DNA of 64,000 nt from Escarpia spicata (GCA_963995525.1 OZ023216.1:40559159-40623158), one strand, 5' to 3'. Shown: positions 45,997-59,064, counted from the stretch's first letter. The notes: generated from the letters alone by a model not told the origin. Program-made: numbers and translations.

Positions 45997-46964
45997 CATA
46001 GCCTAACATTTGGAAGATATGCAAACATATGTGTTTGGTTATTTTTACAATTATGTTTTATTCTGACCAATCTTATTTGGGTACAGTTACACCATCTTTG
46101 AAAATGTTTCAACAGCAACCCCCCCCCCCCCTCCCATCTTCCAATATCACCTCTCCTGCCGAGCGGCTGAAGTTATAGCGGCTCGGTAGCGACAAAATTT
46201 AGACTACACCATTTGGTTCGGCCGCCGGTGGAGGTTTTTGTGTCCCCCAGACTCGATTTCTGGATCCACCACTGTATGTGATAGTTTTGGTTGTTTTTGC
46301 AGTAATGGGTGTCCTCGTTAAATTGCATATTGTTGTTAGAAATGCATGTGAATGAAAGTAAAGACAATGTAAATTAAAAACATTTTATTGAAACTATTTG
46401 ATGAGATCATGACTACAAAATTATGAAAAGCACAATACAACTACAGGTCTTTGCACTTGATGTGTATAATGTAATAATTTTTAATATCACATACGCATAA
46501 AATGCAAAGCAACAATAGAAACAAAAATTAGGAAGAGGTTGAAAAAATGTCAGGTACATATAACAAAACAAACAGTTACTTTTATCACAATTCTTTGTTA
46601 CAAAAAACAACACTAGTACATGTGATATCAAATGCTAGTTGTATGTTTACAACTCACAAAATTAGTGACTAAACAATTGTGTATTTAACCAAAAAAAATT
46701 AATATTTAATGCCCATAAAATGTAAACCAATGAGAACAAATTACTTAGGAAGATGTTTAGTTGAACAAATTTAATAAGTACATATCAAATAAAAATAACA
46801 ATATTAAGATTTTTTGTTAAAAAAAACATCAATAGGATATAAAATTCTAAACTTGTAGTTTGTGCAATGCTTGGTTTGTTTACAACTCGCAAAAAATAGT
46901 GACTAGACTAGACAGGGTCATCGCCATGTGACTGAGAATTACATGTACAATCGCTACATGCTAC

Positions 46965-47180
46965 ATTTCTCCAGTTTACTCAGCTGTATGAAGAGTACCG
47001 GCTACAGACGGTGGATATTTTTGTATGAATAATCTTCGCATATTAATTTCAGTGTGGCTGAATTATTCCACATAAGTCAAGATGATGTTTTCGATTTAAC
47101 AGGTCTGCCAGGGAGTAAAGTTTAAAGCGCTTTGAGTAATCCTGAGGACTGGATACTACACCATATCAGAACTAAAGTTA
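46965..47180 (+). mobile_element. tRNA-derived SINE, type 1, 5'-truncated
   Basis: Starts within CTCCAGTTTACTCAGCTGTA and runs to CCTGAGGACTGGATACTAC, matching 30,020-30,230. The tRNA head is missing. Confidence 0.8.
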
Positions 47181-50130
47181 CTCAAGTGTTGTTTAATTAT
47201 CATGCAAAATGAAAATTAATGTAAATTATTTATGAAAATATAAAACAGTAATAAAAAAGAATAATTTAGAAAAATGATACATGGCATGAAAAACATATAA
47301 CAGTCCTCGTGATACATAGATAATTTAAACAATTAAAATGCTGCTCTCAGTGTATCCACAGATTGTTGTTGAAAAATGTGAAAAGGCTTTCAATACTATT
47401 ACTTCATCATAAACTTGTGCCTGGTGTATGTTGCAAGAACTCAGCTGGCTGCCACTGACTATCAGCAACACAAAGACAATTAAATCCTACCATTGTAACA
47501 ATTCTGGATAATTAATGTATTTTTTCATGGACACTGCTAAAAGTTATAGTTGAATTGAATACAAATACCTTGTATTATTGACTTTTGATAAATGTGTCAT
47601 CACTTATAAAAATATCATACATGTCAGAGCCATCCTAATTGTCACTTTGTCTCCGGTATATGTAGATGCAGACGTACAGCAAAAAGTCAGGAAGCTGGTA
47701 TGCAGTATCATCAAAGACAGCGAAAACATACAGTGATGTCATCGATATCTAAACCGATGCAGTTCACCGAAGAATGCTCGACACTGAACCTGTCTGACAG
47801 CATCGAAAGTTGTTGCCATATCTACAGACCCTGGCACCCACCGTTCTATCACCAACTGCAGAGCTAGTCAAGCGTCACCACATTCTTATGTCGAGCAACC
47901 TGCAGTCTACATTGGTTTCCAGTCAGTCAAGCTAACTGACGGACCTGGAAGCCAGTGTACACCTCATCAGCACTGGGGAATCTATCACGGATTCAACACG
48001 ACACAATCACTCAGTGGACATTCATATGACAAACTGTTATTATGTTGCATGGCTGTAGAATCTTGTCCGAGATCCTGGACAAATACAACTGCCCAGTATG
48101 CCATATTAACGTGGAGAGCTAGTGGTACTAAGCACACTAGTTCAATCTCCTGTAAAAAAAAAAGCATATATTCGGTAAACAAAAACAGACATCATAGTAG
48201 TGTTGGGAGTAAATAATTATGATGTGTTCATTGTCATAATCGGTATATAATAATGTTTCATGTATGACCTGCAGCATTTCACAAGAAAAAAGGCAGCCAG
48301 AAATGTTCTACTACAGCTGCATCAATACATGTTGATATCTTAGGAACTGTCAGTGTTTACCAGGGTTGTTTCGGGGAAGGGTGGCTTGATACAGCATGCA
48401 GACATTAGTGGAATATGCAATTTTTCAAAACGGTGAAAAATTTTTACTATTTTTCTTAACTAGGTGTTCATTGTCATTTCATGAATTTAGAAGTGTTCAA
48501 TTTCATTACAGTGACTCCTGATTTTAGTCAATACTATAGACTGATTTGAATTCTGCTAATCACTATAGCATCAGTAAAGCACATTTATATTTTTTGTTTT
48601 GTTTTCAGTATACAAATTCATGTCAATATCTGCCATGTGTAACTACTATACATATTCATGTTTGACATTTTAAGCCTGAGGTTGAATGGTCACGGTGAAT
48701 GTTGGAAATGATAGAATGAGGTGTTATTGTGATGCTAACAATATATTTTCCTCGACAAGTATTCAAAGGTTCATAATACGTATGTCTACCTTCTTCAAGA
48801 ATGACTAATTTATTTTATAAACTTATTTCAGAGTCATCGCCATATGCTAAATACTGTTTAAAGGTGTATTAATATGTCTGTGTTGATACACTTGTGGGTA
48901 TAATATAAAAGTGCAGAAGTCAATCTAGTTTGTGTATGAAAACAAATGTGGTATATTTAAATGTGCACATTAAAATTTGTTGATAACTTTTACGTGGTTG
49001 ATTGTTATAAATTTGAAATTACCTGGATTGATTAAATGTGGGCCTGCCGCAGACTATGTATCATCCCCGTGTCTGCCTGGCCCGGGTGACCGCCTCTAGC
49101 CCCTCTCATTCTCATTCATGGGTTGCAGTGTGGTCTCTAGCAATATCATCATTCAAGTTACATATATTATTATGGATTCATATATTGCTGTGGTGAGAAT
49201 ATATACATATATTGGTAAATACATAAGAATAGCCGGCATATGTCGGTTGAAAGGTATCACAGGATACCAATTAATGCATTACATACACTATAGCCAGGCA
49301 TCAAGGACCACAATGGAGACAAGTGCGTGCATTTTCTTGTGTAATCCTTATATATGGTGTACTCTAGATGTATTGATATTTCATGTATTTACTCGTTTAC
49401 ATTTTTATATTGAATAAAATCATTACCATCATGCTTGTCATTTAAAAACCTTAATTATTTTGCATAAAATACAATGCAAATCAACAATATTATGCAGTAA
49501 TAGTATCAAACATATGAGTCACAAAATGTTTTAATAATTACAATCACCAACATAATACTCCCGTGTTTGACGTTCTGTTGCACGAAATTACGGATGCTCC
49601 CTGACTCGCACGAACAACACGGGCCTGCTGCCAAAGCAATGTTACTTGTCATTTCGCACCCTCACGTCATCTACTCTCAATATGTATTGTCGGAATAACA
49701 GCTTATTAACAACATCCTTCGTAACCAAATACAATACATATGAAATATTATGCTCGTTGTCACTCTCTGACTGAATCTCTGGCTGATATGGTGACTGTCT
49801 TAGTCTTAGACTTAGACTTAGACTGTTGAGTTAGAACTTAAAGTCGGCCTCGACAGGCTCGAGTCGAGTGTAGACGTTCGCAAGTAGCAATTCTCGTTGA
49901 ATTAATACACGGCTACGCGTTCTTGTTGCTAACTGCGATAGTGTAATACGTACCTTCGTACAACCACTTTGGAATTATAATCTTCATCTTGATACGTTAA
50001 AGCACGTGTGTGTTGTTATTGTTTTCGAATGCCTGGGATGCCGATCTCGCGTAAACCACATGACCGAAGTGGCGCAGTAGGCAGACAGCGCAATTGGCTT
50101 TCGCCAGCGATACCCGCTGTAACGACAACT
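47180..50130. other. Intron 4 of NIDO gene 2, nothing recognised
   Basis: AT-rich. (TAGACT)n is at 49,799-49,826. A box A-like GTGGCGCAGTAGG at 50,071 has no box B. The more GC-rich stretch 47,660-48,150 has no open frame that could be identified. Confidence 0.4.
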
Positions 50131-50203
50131 CTTTTTTTTGACGATTAAAAAACAAGTACGCATTTTTATTTATTAAACCGACTGTGGGCACTAGTTAAAC
50201 TAT

Positions 50204-50790
50204 TCACACATTACACATCTGGACATAAAAGAACCGGATTGGCGATGGGCAAACGAAGTGATTGAGCACCTTTAAATCAAGACCATTAATCAATAGTGCT
50301 GCTCTGAGTGATGATGTGAACAGAGACTTGAAAGAGTTATTTGGAGAAGCAGAATTATCAATTTCAGAAAGAGTAGTTGACTGCCTTAAGTCAAGACCAT
50401 ACAGATCAAAGGCTACATAAATGTGGTTATCATTGGCGTATACGATGCAATGCCAGTTGAGATCACTCTTTCCTAACAAGTTATATGACCCACTGCCCAC
50501 ACTCTGGCAATCTACATGGAACCACTGCCTACAAACCTCGCATGCTATGCCTCTCTCATTCCAGTTTACAGGTCGGTTTTCAGATGGGTTAGAATTGGAG
50601 CTGTTTATCTGTGACATGTTCAAAATTAGATTAATGAATAGTGCTGCTGTGAGTGATAATTGGAGTGTTCTAGCATTTATCACGTGTAGGATGTCTATTT
50701 CCAATATACAGCAGCACCATAATGATACCTAACATCACCTATCAGCTTGCAGGCCCATTGCCTTTCAAGAAAATGGATTGATGTGCAAAA
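50204..50790 (-). mobile_element. CR1-like LINE ORF1 with PHD-like finger, copy B
   Basis: The minus strand is open over 166 residues (50,704-50,204): NMSQINSSNSNPSENRPVNW, NERGIACEVCRQWFHVDCQS, VGSGSYNLLGKSDLNWHCIV, YANDNHIYVAFDLYGLDL. VNW..RGIAC..C..WFH..C......Y..L......W.C is the PHD-type finger of CR1-like ORF1. One expected Cys is now Tyr (HCIVYAND, where block A has HCIVCAND). Its block A counterpart is at 4,605-5,060. Confidence 0.78.
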
Positions 50791-50885
50791 GAAATGAAAA
50801 CATGAACCAAAACACTGAGGCTTCACAAAGTGCTTCTTCCAGGCAAAATGTTCCCGCCTTGTCACCAAGATAGCTACGTTTTTAT

Positions 50886-51260
50886 GGCCGTGTTCACATC
50901 TAATGTTCTACAGAATTACGATGCGGATCAACTAATTACGATGTGTTCACAAACACAAAGTTAGGCCGGATTAAAGCGCCAACCGAATTAGTGCACCAGA
51001 GGGCGTGGAGTGCGTGTCATAAGTTATACTCTGCGCGAGACTACAGCCCTCTGCCACGGGGCAGCGCCGCCATCGCCGAATCAAAGCAAACGGAGCGTTA
51101 ACATTAGCTTGATCCTCATCCCAATTCGGTTAGCCGAATTTTATTTCACCGATTTTCCCGCATTAGAATTCGAGTAGCTTAATGCGGATCAAGATTGTTC
51201 ACATTGCGCTAACCAAATTTGGACCCGCATCCTAATACAGATTAAAGTTATATGTGGACA
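50886..51260. mobile_element. Harbinger-type MITE, copy B
   Basis: Same element as 5,192-5,575. The left TIR is intact (GGCCGTGTTCACAT). The right TIR is cut after ATGTG by a deletion that also removed the target duplication. Confidence 0.82.
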
Positions 51261-51425
51261 GTACTGTTTGATTTTGACGCATTGTAACCGTATACACTCA
51301 AGCTAAAGCCGTTAGTTTTGTTAGAGTTTTAATACAATCACAGATTTCCAAGACAGGTCATGATCATAATGTAATCAATGCACTAGCATAACGCTATTTA
51401 GCAAGCGTTATTCTTTTAATTTCAG

Positions 51426-51673
51426 GTTGGATTCAACGGAAGTGACGGATGGCGTTACTACACGCAGTTCGGTTCTCTCACCCCGGATATCATCGACATC
51501 AGGACAAAGACGATCCGCGGACTCCGAGATCGCCAAGTTTCCGTGTCGATGGGATGGAGATCCTGTCTCCGGTACCAAAGATGTGGACTCACTTCAGAAC
51601 AAGGATTTCCGGTGGTCGATCTGCGAGTAGGGGAAAAATAAAGATCGGAGCACCTACATTTTCTCACCTGTAA
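51426..51673 (+). pseudogene. NIDO gene 2, exon 5, frameshifted
   Basis: Acceptor TTTTAATTTCAG. Opens [30 protein letters not shown]. One base is missing near 51,536 relative to block A (CGCCAAGTTTCCGTG against CGCTACGTGTTCCGTG). The frame then continues as FRVDGMEILSPVPKMWTHF and a basic tail to TAA at 51,671-51,673. The NAGDG motif is also changed to NGSDG. Confidence 0.82.
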
Positions 51674-51837
51674 CACCGTGTTGGGGACTGGTTCTTGTTC
51701 TACGTTCAATGCAAACCAAAGAGCATATATTATAAACACGTCGGTTGTTACATTCGTCGTATGTACAGGTTGTCGGTTGATGCATTTATTTGTGTTGATG
51801 ATATAGTATGCAGTAATGTATCTATATAATACTCCTT

Positions 51838-51843
51838 AATAAA
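51838..51843 (+). promoter_or_regulatory. Polyadenylation signal AATAAA
   Basis: 165 bases after the exon 5 stop, equivalent to 6,170-6,175 in block A. Confidence 0.5.
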
Positions 51844-52389
51844 TTGCGTAACAATTTTAAGGATTTACAAAGCACTCCGTCTCGGTAGTTTCAAGGTTTA
51901 ATTATAACGACGTCGTTGAACGCACAGTGATGCTTGTTCAGAACTGTTAGATGTCCTAATTATTTTTTTGCTGATTTAAAAAGGCTGGAAACGTTGACGT
52001 ATGCCATAACTTGTATCTGTAGTACTGTTTAACCGTTGTCATTGCATTGTCATTTAATTTAAAAAAACTATTAGCAACCATACTGACGCTATTCATCATT
52101 TGTTCCGCATCTATGCGACGAGATGGAAATTATATATTAGTCCATGTGTGACCGATGTAAACAATTTCTTATTGATACAGGAACACAATAATATTATTTT
52201 GGAAATGTGTTTCATCAGATAACATTATTCGACCTCTTAATTGCTCTGTTTAGGCAGGAAGCCCAGTTGGTCTATCGTTTAGTTTCGTACCAGCATTCCG
52301 GGGACAACATAATTTTGCTGTTGGATGCTCTATCATAACACCAAGCAGTCAAAACAACAAGTTCTTCGCTCAGAACATGCCAGTTTAGT

Positions 52390-53740
52390 TTTATTTTACA
52401 TGCGAAATATCAACTATGTACATTCCGCGAACAATTTCAATTAACGCAGAATGAACCGGTTTATATGATATCACAGTTAAGTTAGCCAATAATAATGATA
52501 ATAATAAGATAACTTCTATTGCGCCTATATCCTTGGAAACCAAGCTCAGAAGCGCATCAAAACAAAAGGATTTTTTAATTTCAAAATCCATAAGTAGTAT
52601 TTCAGTTGTCAGCAGATGGGTCAAGGCGGTAGGGAGTTACGGTAGATAAGCAAGGTAGTAGAGATACGTTTTTAAATAACGACGGAATTGTGTAATACTT
52701 TCAACTGATCTAACACCAAGATGGAGCATATTCCAAAGAGTTGGTGCAGCAAAAGAAAAAACCCTAGTTCCATTGTTAGATGATCGACGATGGATAAGTT
52801 TTCTTACAGGAGTAAGCAATGAATGCAAATAAGATGGCTGCTTATGGACAGTGCCTGATATGTAATGGTACAGATTTTAAATAGTATACGATATCGTATA
52901 GGAAACCAATGCAAAGTGGTACAAAAGTGGTACAGAGCGAGAAAAACGACGAGATCTTGTAACTACTCTTGCTAGACAATTTTGGACACGCTGACGTTTT
53001 GTGATATCCTTGCGAGCGATATTATAAAGGCGGGATTTGCAGTAGTCAAGTCGGCTGCTAACAAGCGCTGTTGCAATAGATTTAGCAACAGAAAATGACA
53101 TATACCGGCAAATACGACGAAGATCACGAATATGATAAAAACAGCAGTGACATGTTTGCGATATGTGTTGTCGGAAATTGAAGTTACTAGCGTAGGGAAC
53201 CATCCAGTTTACTATGCTGCATTGGAGTACCAATAATGATTATTTCAGTTTTATTTGCATTTAATTTCAACTTGCTGACAGTCATTCAGTGGAAGATATC
53301 TTCAAGGCAAACACATAGTTGGTTAAGGGAGCGATTTGTATCCAGGGTAGCCAACGAAATGTAGATCTGAGTATCTTCAGCATAAATATGATGATCCAAG
53401 TTATGTCTTTGTATAACGGAGCTTAGTGGCGTGGTGTAAAGAGTAAAAAGCAAAGGCCCAAGAACAGAACCCTGGGGAACAACAAATAAAGCCGGCAGTG
53501 CAGCTGAAAGCAGTTCCCAATATTAATAGTTTGGTATCTATCAGTTAGATAAGAAGAAAACCAGCTTAGAGCTGTGCCATATATGCCGCACCACTTTAAT
53601 AGGCGTTCAATGTGAATGCCGTGATTAATCGTGTCAAAAGCGGCAGAGAGATCGAATAAGGTAAGTGCAGTCACTTCACCATTATTAGTGTTCAAGTTAA
53701 TGTCATTATGAACCTTCAAGATAGTTGCAGCGGATTAGAA
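52390..53740 (-). mobile_element. L2/CR1-group LINE, RT half, copy B
   Basis: Counterpart of 6,745-8,090: ALTLFDLSAAFDTINHG (about 53,670), [13 protein letters not shown] (about 53,390; the first Asp of YADD is Glu here), SSRLDYCKSRLYN (about 53,060), QRVQNCLARVVTRS, and the C-terminal AAPTLWNMLHLGVRSVES. Several frameshifts. Non-functional. Confidence 0.85.
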
Positions 53741-54259
53741 GGTGGGATTTGCAAGGTTAGAATGTGGTAGTTATAATACTAATATTCAGGAATACCATTA
53801 CCAACAACATGGATTTGGAAATAAAATTTGAAATACATCGAGGTGCTCAAAGATAAATGTTTGAACTTGGGGGTAGATTGACTGCATATTCGTATGTTTT
53901 CATCAGTGTATTTATTTTTTTAATGGATGTTTCTGTACAAATCGAAATATTTAATACAACAATTTGCAACAGTAATTATGTATAATATAATTACACCCCA
54001 TTGACTCACTTTTCAAAAACAAACTCAAATGTATGATGTTTTACCACTATAAGAAGGTCTCAACCTACAAACTTTCATGAAAATTGTATTATTTCACATC
54101 ATTTAAAATATCTTCATATCGTTAATTGGCTAGGACAAGTGCCGAACAATGTGAAAAAGTTGTTAAACTGTGTATCTTCCCATTGTTCCGATGTAACTGT
54201 ACACGACTATCCATTGTAAACCGAATAGAAACTTCCTAACACTCTTGTTTTGACACGCT

Positions 54260-55510
54260 GCGGGGTCCTTGTATTTACTTTTCACTCTCTACACAACACC
54301 GCTAAGCTCTGCAATTAACAGTCATAATCTAAGCCATCATCTTTAAACAGATGATACCCAGATTTGCATGTCTTTATCTACGCCTAATACTAATTGCTCC
54401 TTAGATTGTCTTAATGACATTTTCGTTTAGATGACTGGGAATAGATTAAAGATAAATGCTTATAAAACAAAGTATATAATAATTTGTAAAAAAATTAAAA
54501 GCTTTTCTCCACACCTATGCTTAGCCAGTCTGTTACGTCTGCATCTTCAACATTAAATATTGGAATATTCTTTGATGATCAGTTCAATTTTAGACGGCAT
54601 ATTTCTCAAACTTATCGCTGCTGTTGTTATCATATTGGTGACTTACGACGTATCCGCCATTATTTGTCTCTTTCTGTTGCAAAAACAATCTCTACTGCAT
54701 TTGGTACTAGTGGGCTTGACTATTGTAATTCCCCTTTTCACAATGCTGCCCTTAAGGATATCACTAGGATACATCGTGATTTACGACGTATTCGCCAACG
54801 TCTACAGAATTGCTTCGCTAGGGTTGTGATTCGATCTCCACAGTTCCCACTGAGGTCCTTGAACTGTCTTCCAGTACGATATCGTGTTATGTTAAGATAT
54901 GTACTATTACCTATCAGGCATTTTCATGTAAGCAACCAAAATATGTATATGAATTGCTTACTCGCGTAAAAAAACTATTTATGATTTATTTTGTTTCTAG
55001 AGTCAACACTAATATTGGAACTAGGTCATATTATGTTGCTTCACCAACTCTCTGGAATGTGATCCTTCTCAGTGTTAGATTAGTTGAAAATATTATACAA
55101 TTTTGCCGTCATTTAAAAACTTACCTTAATAACCTTGCGTATCCACCTGAGCACCGTGGCGTATCGATGTATCTATTGACGAATTTAATTTGGTTTATCG
55201 ATTCTGATATTCACTAACCCTTTTATACTGATGCAATTCTGAGCTTGGTTTCCGAGGAGTTATGCCCAAAAGAAGTTACCTGATTATTATTATTATTGTT
55301 AGATACGTACCATATACCTGTGTCGCCTCACCGCCATTCCATTGCGTCAATTAATAACAATAATAAGGATACTTATTTTTACAAAGCGCCATTTCCAATA
55401 AAATGATCAAAGCCTTGTACAAAATCTAATTTACGTAAATCGTTAAGTGTAACATAAATGTCAGCGCAATGCAAATATAATGTAAATCGAACAAAATCAA
55501 GATAAAATTC
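54260..55510 (+). mobile_element. L2/CR1-group LINE, RT C-terminal half and 3' tail, copy B
   Basis: Counterpart of 9,000-9,970: YTTPLSSAINSHNLSHHL then a stop in the YADD region, NIGIFFDDQFNFRRHISQ, TSGLDYCNSPFHNAALKD, and SPTLWNVILLSVRLVENI. The 3' tail runs from a stop at about 55,217 to 55,510. Direct and inverted copies of this tail are at 57,885-58,155 and 58,770-58,892. Confidence 0.82.
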
Positions 55511-55590
55511 TAATAATTATAAGAACAGTCAAATAAAACTAATACATTAATTTATAAAATATAACTACTAAGTATGCAATGTTTAAACAA

Positions 55591-55596
<6 letters not shown>

Positions 55597-55640
<44 letters not shown>
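55597..55640. repeat. (TA)n microsatellite
   Basis: About 22 TA dimers; nearly absent in block A (10,050-10,060). Confidence 0.95.
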
Positions 55641-55644
<4 letters not shown>

Positions 55645-55950
55645 AATAGTAGTCCTTCGGCAGACGTGTAGTCGCCGCCGCGGCCGCGGTATCTCTATGT
55701 AACTCTTCAGTAGATCGTTATGGTATATGCACAAATGTGTGAAAGTCGGCACCGGCCTTAATCACGATTCATTCCGACCTTTGTTTTTTCTTATCGAGAT
55801 CGTTTTTTTTATGGCTCTTGTTCTCCAACCCGACTCCCTGCCTACAAATTGGGCGCCCACACAGTTTACTATGTGACTTTGTTGAGTCATGAGATCGGTG
55901 GTGGGTAATTTTCCGATGAGGAAATTGTGTGGTGGTGTAGGTTGAGGTTG
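55640..55950 (-). mobile_element. Penelope-like element fragment, copy B
   Basis: Same sequence as 10,095-10,385. The minus strand keeps the frame pieces around SHSKL and LENKSHKKNDLDKK, but with frame changes relative to copy A. Followed by the microsatellites at 55,985-56,252. Confidence 0.55.
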
Positions 55951-55984
55951 TGAGTGCGTTCGTGTGTGGTCTTGTGAGTTCGTG

Positions 55985-56136
55985 TGCTGCGTGTGTGCGT
56001 GTGTGCGTGTGTGCGTGTGTGCGTGTGTGCGTGTGTGCGTGTGTGCGTGTGTGCGTGTGTGCGTGTGTGCGTGTGTGCGTGTGTGCGTGTGTGCGTATGC
56101 GTGTGCGTGTGCTTGCCTGCGTATATGTGCTTGTGT

Positions 56137-56223
<87 letters not shown>

Positions 56224-56252
56224 TATGTGTGTGTGTGTGCATGTGTGTGTGT
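55985..56252. repeat. (GTGTGTGC)n and (GT)n microsatellites
   Basis: About 13 units of GTGTGTGC (55,987-56,095), then about 50 GT dimers (56,132-56,216). In block A the same place holds only a short GT run (10,425-10,442), so the array expanded in block B. Confidence 0.95.
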
Positions 56253-56254
56253 GT

Positions 56255-57885
56255 GACCAACGGTTTCCAGCTTCGCTGGATGCAATGCTGTGATATCTGA
56301 AATTAGATCTCCGGTGTCAACTATCAGTGTCAGATTCATGAGCTGTTGAATCTAGCTCGTGTAATAGCTACGCTTGACGATTTTTCGTACTACAAAGCGA
56401 CATACATTCATTGGATATACTTTGAAGAACTCGATAATGTGGAGTTGCAAACGAGTGTGCGTGACTATTTAGCAGCAGCGGCAGCAGCAGCAGCAACAAC
56501 AAAAACAACAACGACGACGACGACGATTGCGACAGCAGCAGATACAACAACACAGAATGACCAGTGGTTACAAACAGGTAGTTCCAGGACAAGCATAAAT
56601 CAACACAAAAACACTTGTGTTAATATGGACAAACTAGTACGTATCAACGCACCTTCAAATGTTGCCAGAGAAAATAATGAACATGATAATAAACATCCTG
56701 AAGGTGATGTTTTACTAACGATGTGTTTTCATAGCAGTCAGTTAAGAATAAAGGTCTGTCGTGTTGAACCTGATTGAACATTTCCATGATTGTTGATGTG
56801 GTAGCATTGCCTGATATCTGGCTGACACTAACAAACATGTGATTAACGAATTCGTGCTATCTGGCTACACGCTTCAACACACCTCGCGATCGAATGAGAA
56901 GCGTCGAGGAGGTGTTGCCGTATTATACAAATGCGGCTTTACAATGAAAACCCTGGGTACCACTTCGAATAGCACCTTTACTCACTTCGAGCACATGGAC
57001 TACTCTGTCATTTCCGAAGGTGTTAATTCGAGATTGTTCGTCATTTATCGTCCGCCTTCCTCTAAACGGTACGATTTTAAGAACAATGTATTCTTCGAAG
57101 AATGGAATTGATATTAGACCGACTTGTTGTCGTAACAGACGAAGTAGTTACAGTGGGTGACCTCAACTTCCACCTGCACCGTGGGAACGATGGAGATGCG
57201 CTACGCTTCACGAGTACATCGGATACTCACGGATTGCTCCTACACAGTGGGAGCTACCCTCAAGAAAAGGCTCGCGCGCAGACTAGCCGAGAGTTTTGGC
57301 GCCGAACAAGATTAGCTCGACACCGGGAATTGCGTCGAGAACAGGGCAATTCCGACAACAAGCTGCTGGTCAGTGACAAGAAAGCATTATTTTTTGTTAA
57401 AATCAGAGACTGCGTCAATGACCAGAATCAATAGCTTAAAATTAACGAGACAACTGGTAAGTGGTAATGGACAGGTGATCTACCCAATCCATGCGTCACT
57501 TGACCAGTTGGTGAATACATTCAGTGACATCTACATGAAAAAACATATACATACTGGGGTACAACTAGAATCGGCAGCCCGAGCAACAACTGCAAGCAAG
57601 CACTGGACGAGGACATCATGTTGGACGGAACCCAACTCGAACAGTTGGTGAAGGTGACTAGGTGAAGCGAATTATTACAAATGTGTCTAACACGACATGC
57701 GAATCAGATTCACTTTCTACCAGGCTCCCCAAAAAAAATTCTTGATCAGTTCATGTCTTTGATTACGGCCAACATAACCGAATTATTGTCTACGTCAGTG
57801 GTACCCGAACGTTTCAACCGACCTGTCGTACGATGATCATTAAACCGGCCGTGGTTCGACACAGAAATGCTCAGTAATTACTGAT
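56255..57885 (+). mobile_element. CR1/Jockey-type LINE, 5' half, copy B
   Basis: Counterpart of 10,690-12,550: an Ala/Thr triplet region, then endonuclease NEFVLSGYTLQHTSRSNEK, RRGGVAVLYKCG, FVIYRPPSSKRYDF and VTVGDLNFHLHR (56,842-57,180), and the linker (57,250-57,800). It stops abruptly at about 57,885, where a LINE 3' tail begins, so no RT remains. Confidence 0.85.
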
Positions 57886-58155
57886 GCGATTCTGAACTTG
57901 ATTTCCGAGGAGTTAGGCCCAAACGAAGTTACCTAATTATTATCATTATTGTTATATACATCTCATATACCTGTGACGCCACACAACTATTCCATTGCGT
58001 CAATTAATAACAATAATAAGGATACTTATTTTTATAAAGCGCCATTTCCAATAAAATAATCAAAGCCTTGTATAAAATATAATCTACGTAAAGTGTTAAG
58101 TGTAGCATAACTATTAGCGCAATGCTAATACAATGTAAATCGAACAAAATTACGA
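57885..58155 (+). mobile_element. LINE 3' tail, second direct copy
   Basis: Starts TGATGCGATTCTGAACTTG and runs to TGTAAATCGAACAAAAT, matching 55,225-55,500. A dead-on-arrival 3' piece of the 54,260-55,510 family joined to the cut LINE. Confidence 0.75.
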
Positions 58156-58164
58156 TATCATTAG

Positions 58165-58325
58165 AATAAGTAATGAAAGACAATGACTGGGAAACATGGA
58201 AAGCACCAGAGCAACACATGTTAGAAACGGAACTACTCGAAACACTGAGTGCTGCTTTCTACACCAACATGTAAATGTTCTCACCAGATATCGACATAAT
58301 AAAGAACCATCACTTCTCAATATAA
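58165..58325 (+). mobile_element. CR1-like LINE endonuclease piece
   Basis: The plus strand reads WETWKAPEQHMLETELLETL, SAAFYTNM, stop, DIDIIKNHHFS, the same region as 16,100-15,930 but in the opposite orientation. It directly precedes the Thr-rich exon. Confidence 0.75.
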
Positions 58326-58489
58326 TGCCACTGTCAGCCCTACTGCGATAGAGACAACGAACACCCACACCACAAGCGCTACCGTTATCGCCGCTACCAC
58401 AGTAGCTGACGTAGCCGTCTCGACCAGCTCGACCGTCAACGAGTCCACCGCTTCTATAATGACTGCCCCCGTTACAACCGTCACTTCGG
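58326..58489 (+). pseudogene. Thr-rich exon a, copy B, 3' part
   Basis: Encodes NATVSPTAIETTNTHTTSAT, VIAATTVADVAVSTSSTVNE, STASIMTAPVTTVTS, ending at donor TCGG then GTAAAA. Its 5' side is replaced by LINE sequence. The exon and microsatellite sit between inverted copies of a LINE tail. Confidence 0.55.
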
Positions 58490-58498
58490 GTAAAAAAT

Positions 58499-58772
<274 letters not shown>

Positions 58773-58892
58773 TTTATTGGAAATGGCGCTTTATAAAAAT
58801 AAGTATCCTTATTATTGTTATTAATTGACGCAATGGAATAGTGGTGTGGCGACACAGGTATATGAGATGTATATAACAATAATGATAATAAT
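58773..58892 (-). mobile_element. LINE 3' tail, inverted copy
   Basis: Reverse complement of 57,936-58,058 (landmarks ATTTTATTGGAAATGGCGCT and GACGCAATGGAATAG). With that copy it forms an inverted repeat of about 120-base arms around exon a. Confidence 0.8.
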
Positions 58893-59064
58893 TCCATATA
58901 TAAATGCATACGTATATATATATATATATATCATGTTAATTAAAAATTATGTACGTATATTATGATTCTTGTGTGCCCAATTCTGCGCTTGAAATACCGC
59001 ACGATAGCCTGCGTACGATCACGTTTCTTCGCCAGGTGACGCCACATTCGTGTTTACCTTTCAG

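Larger units (their letters stand above)
39405..51673 (+). pseudogene. NIDO-domain protein, 5 exons, damaged (paralogue 2)
   Basis: Plus-strand paralogue of the 25-33 kb gene with the same exon plan: exon 1 at 39,405-39,620 (approximate), exon 2 at 40,535-40,674, exon 3 at about 41,257-41,395, exon 4 at 42,359-42,493, exon 5 at 51,426-51,673. Conserved motifs include INTNCLISF, PEWFPLSGEPLIAPYWSDVD, FIATWHSVTYFGG, MNTFQVVLVADRRSSYVIYN, YGDIAWATGKASGGD and VGFNGSDGWRYYTQF. Lesions: a frame change between the signal peptide and the NIDO start in exon 1, a TAG in exon 3 where the intact gene has CAG, a lost acceptor AG before exon 3, and a one-base deletion in exon 5. Intron 4 is about 8.9 kb. 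Assembly error could explain one lesion but hardly all. Confidence 0.8.

Noticed and set aside
46150..46280. hAT-like transposon end (minus strand CAGTGGTGGATCCAG)
   Set aside because: The end motif is suggestive, but no second end or target duplication was found, so it is not listed as a feature.
47650..48150. GC-richer stretch as a possible exon cluster
   Set aside because: No frame stays open with recognisable residues, and splice-like sites do not form a consistent phase.
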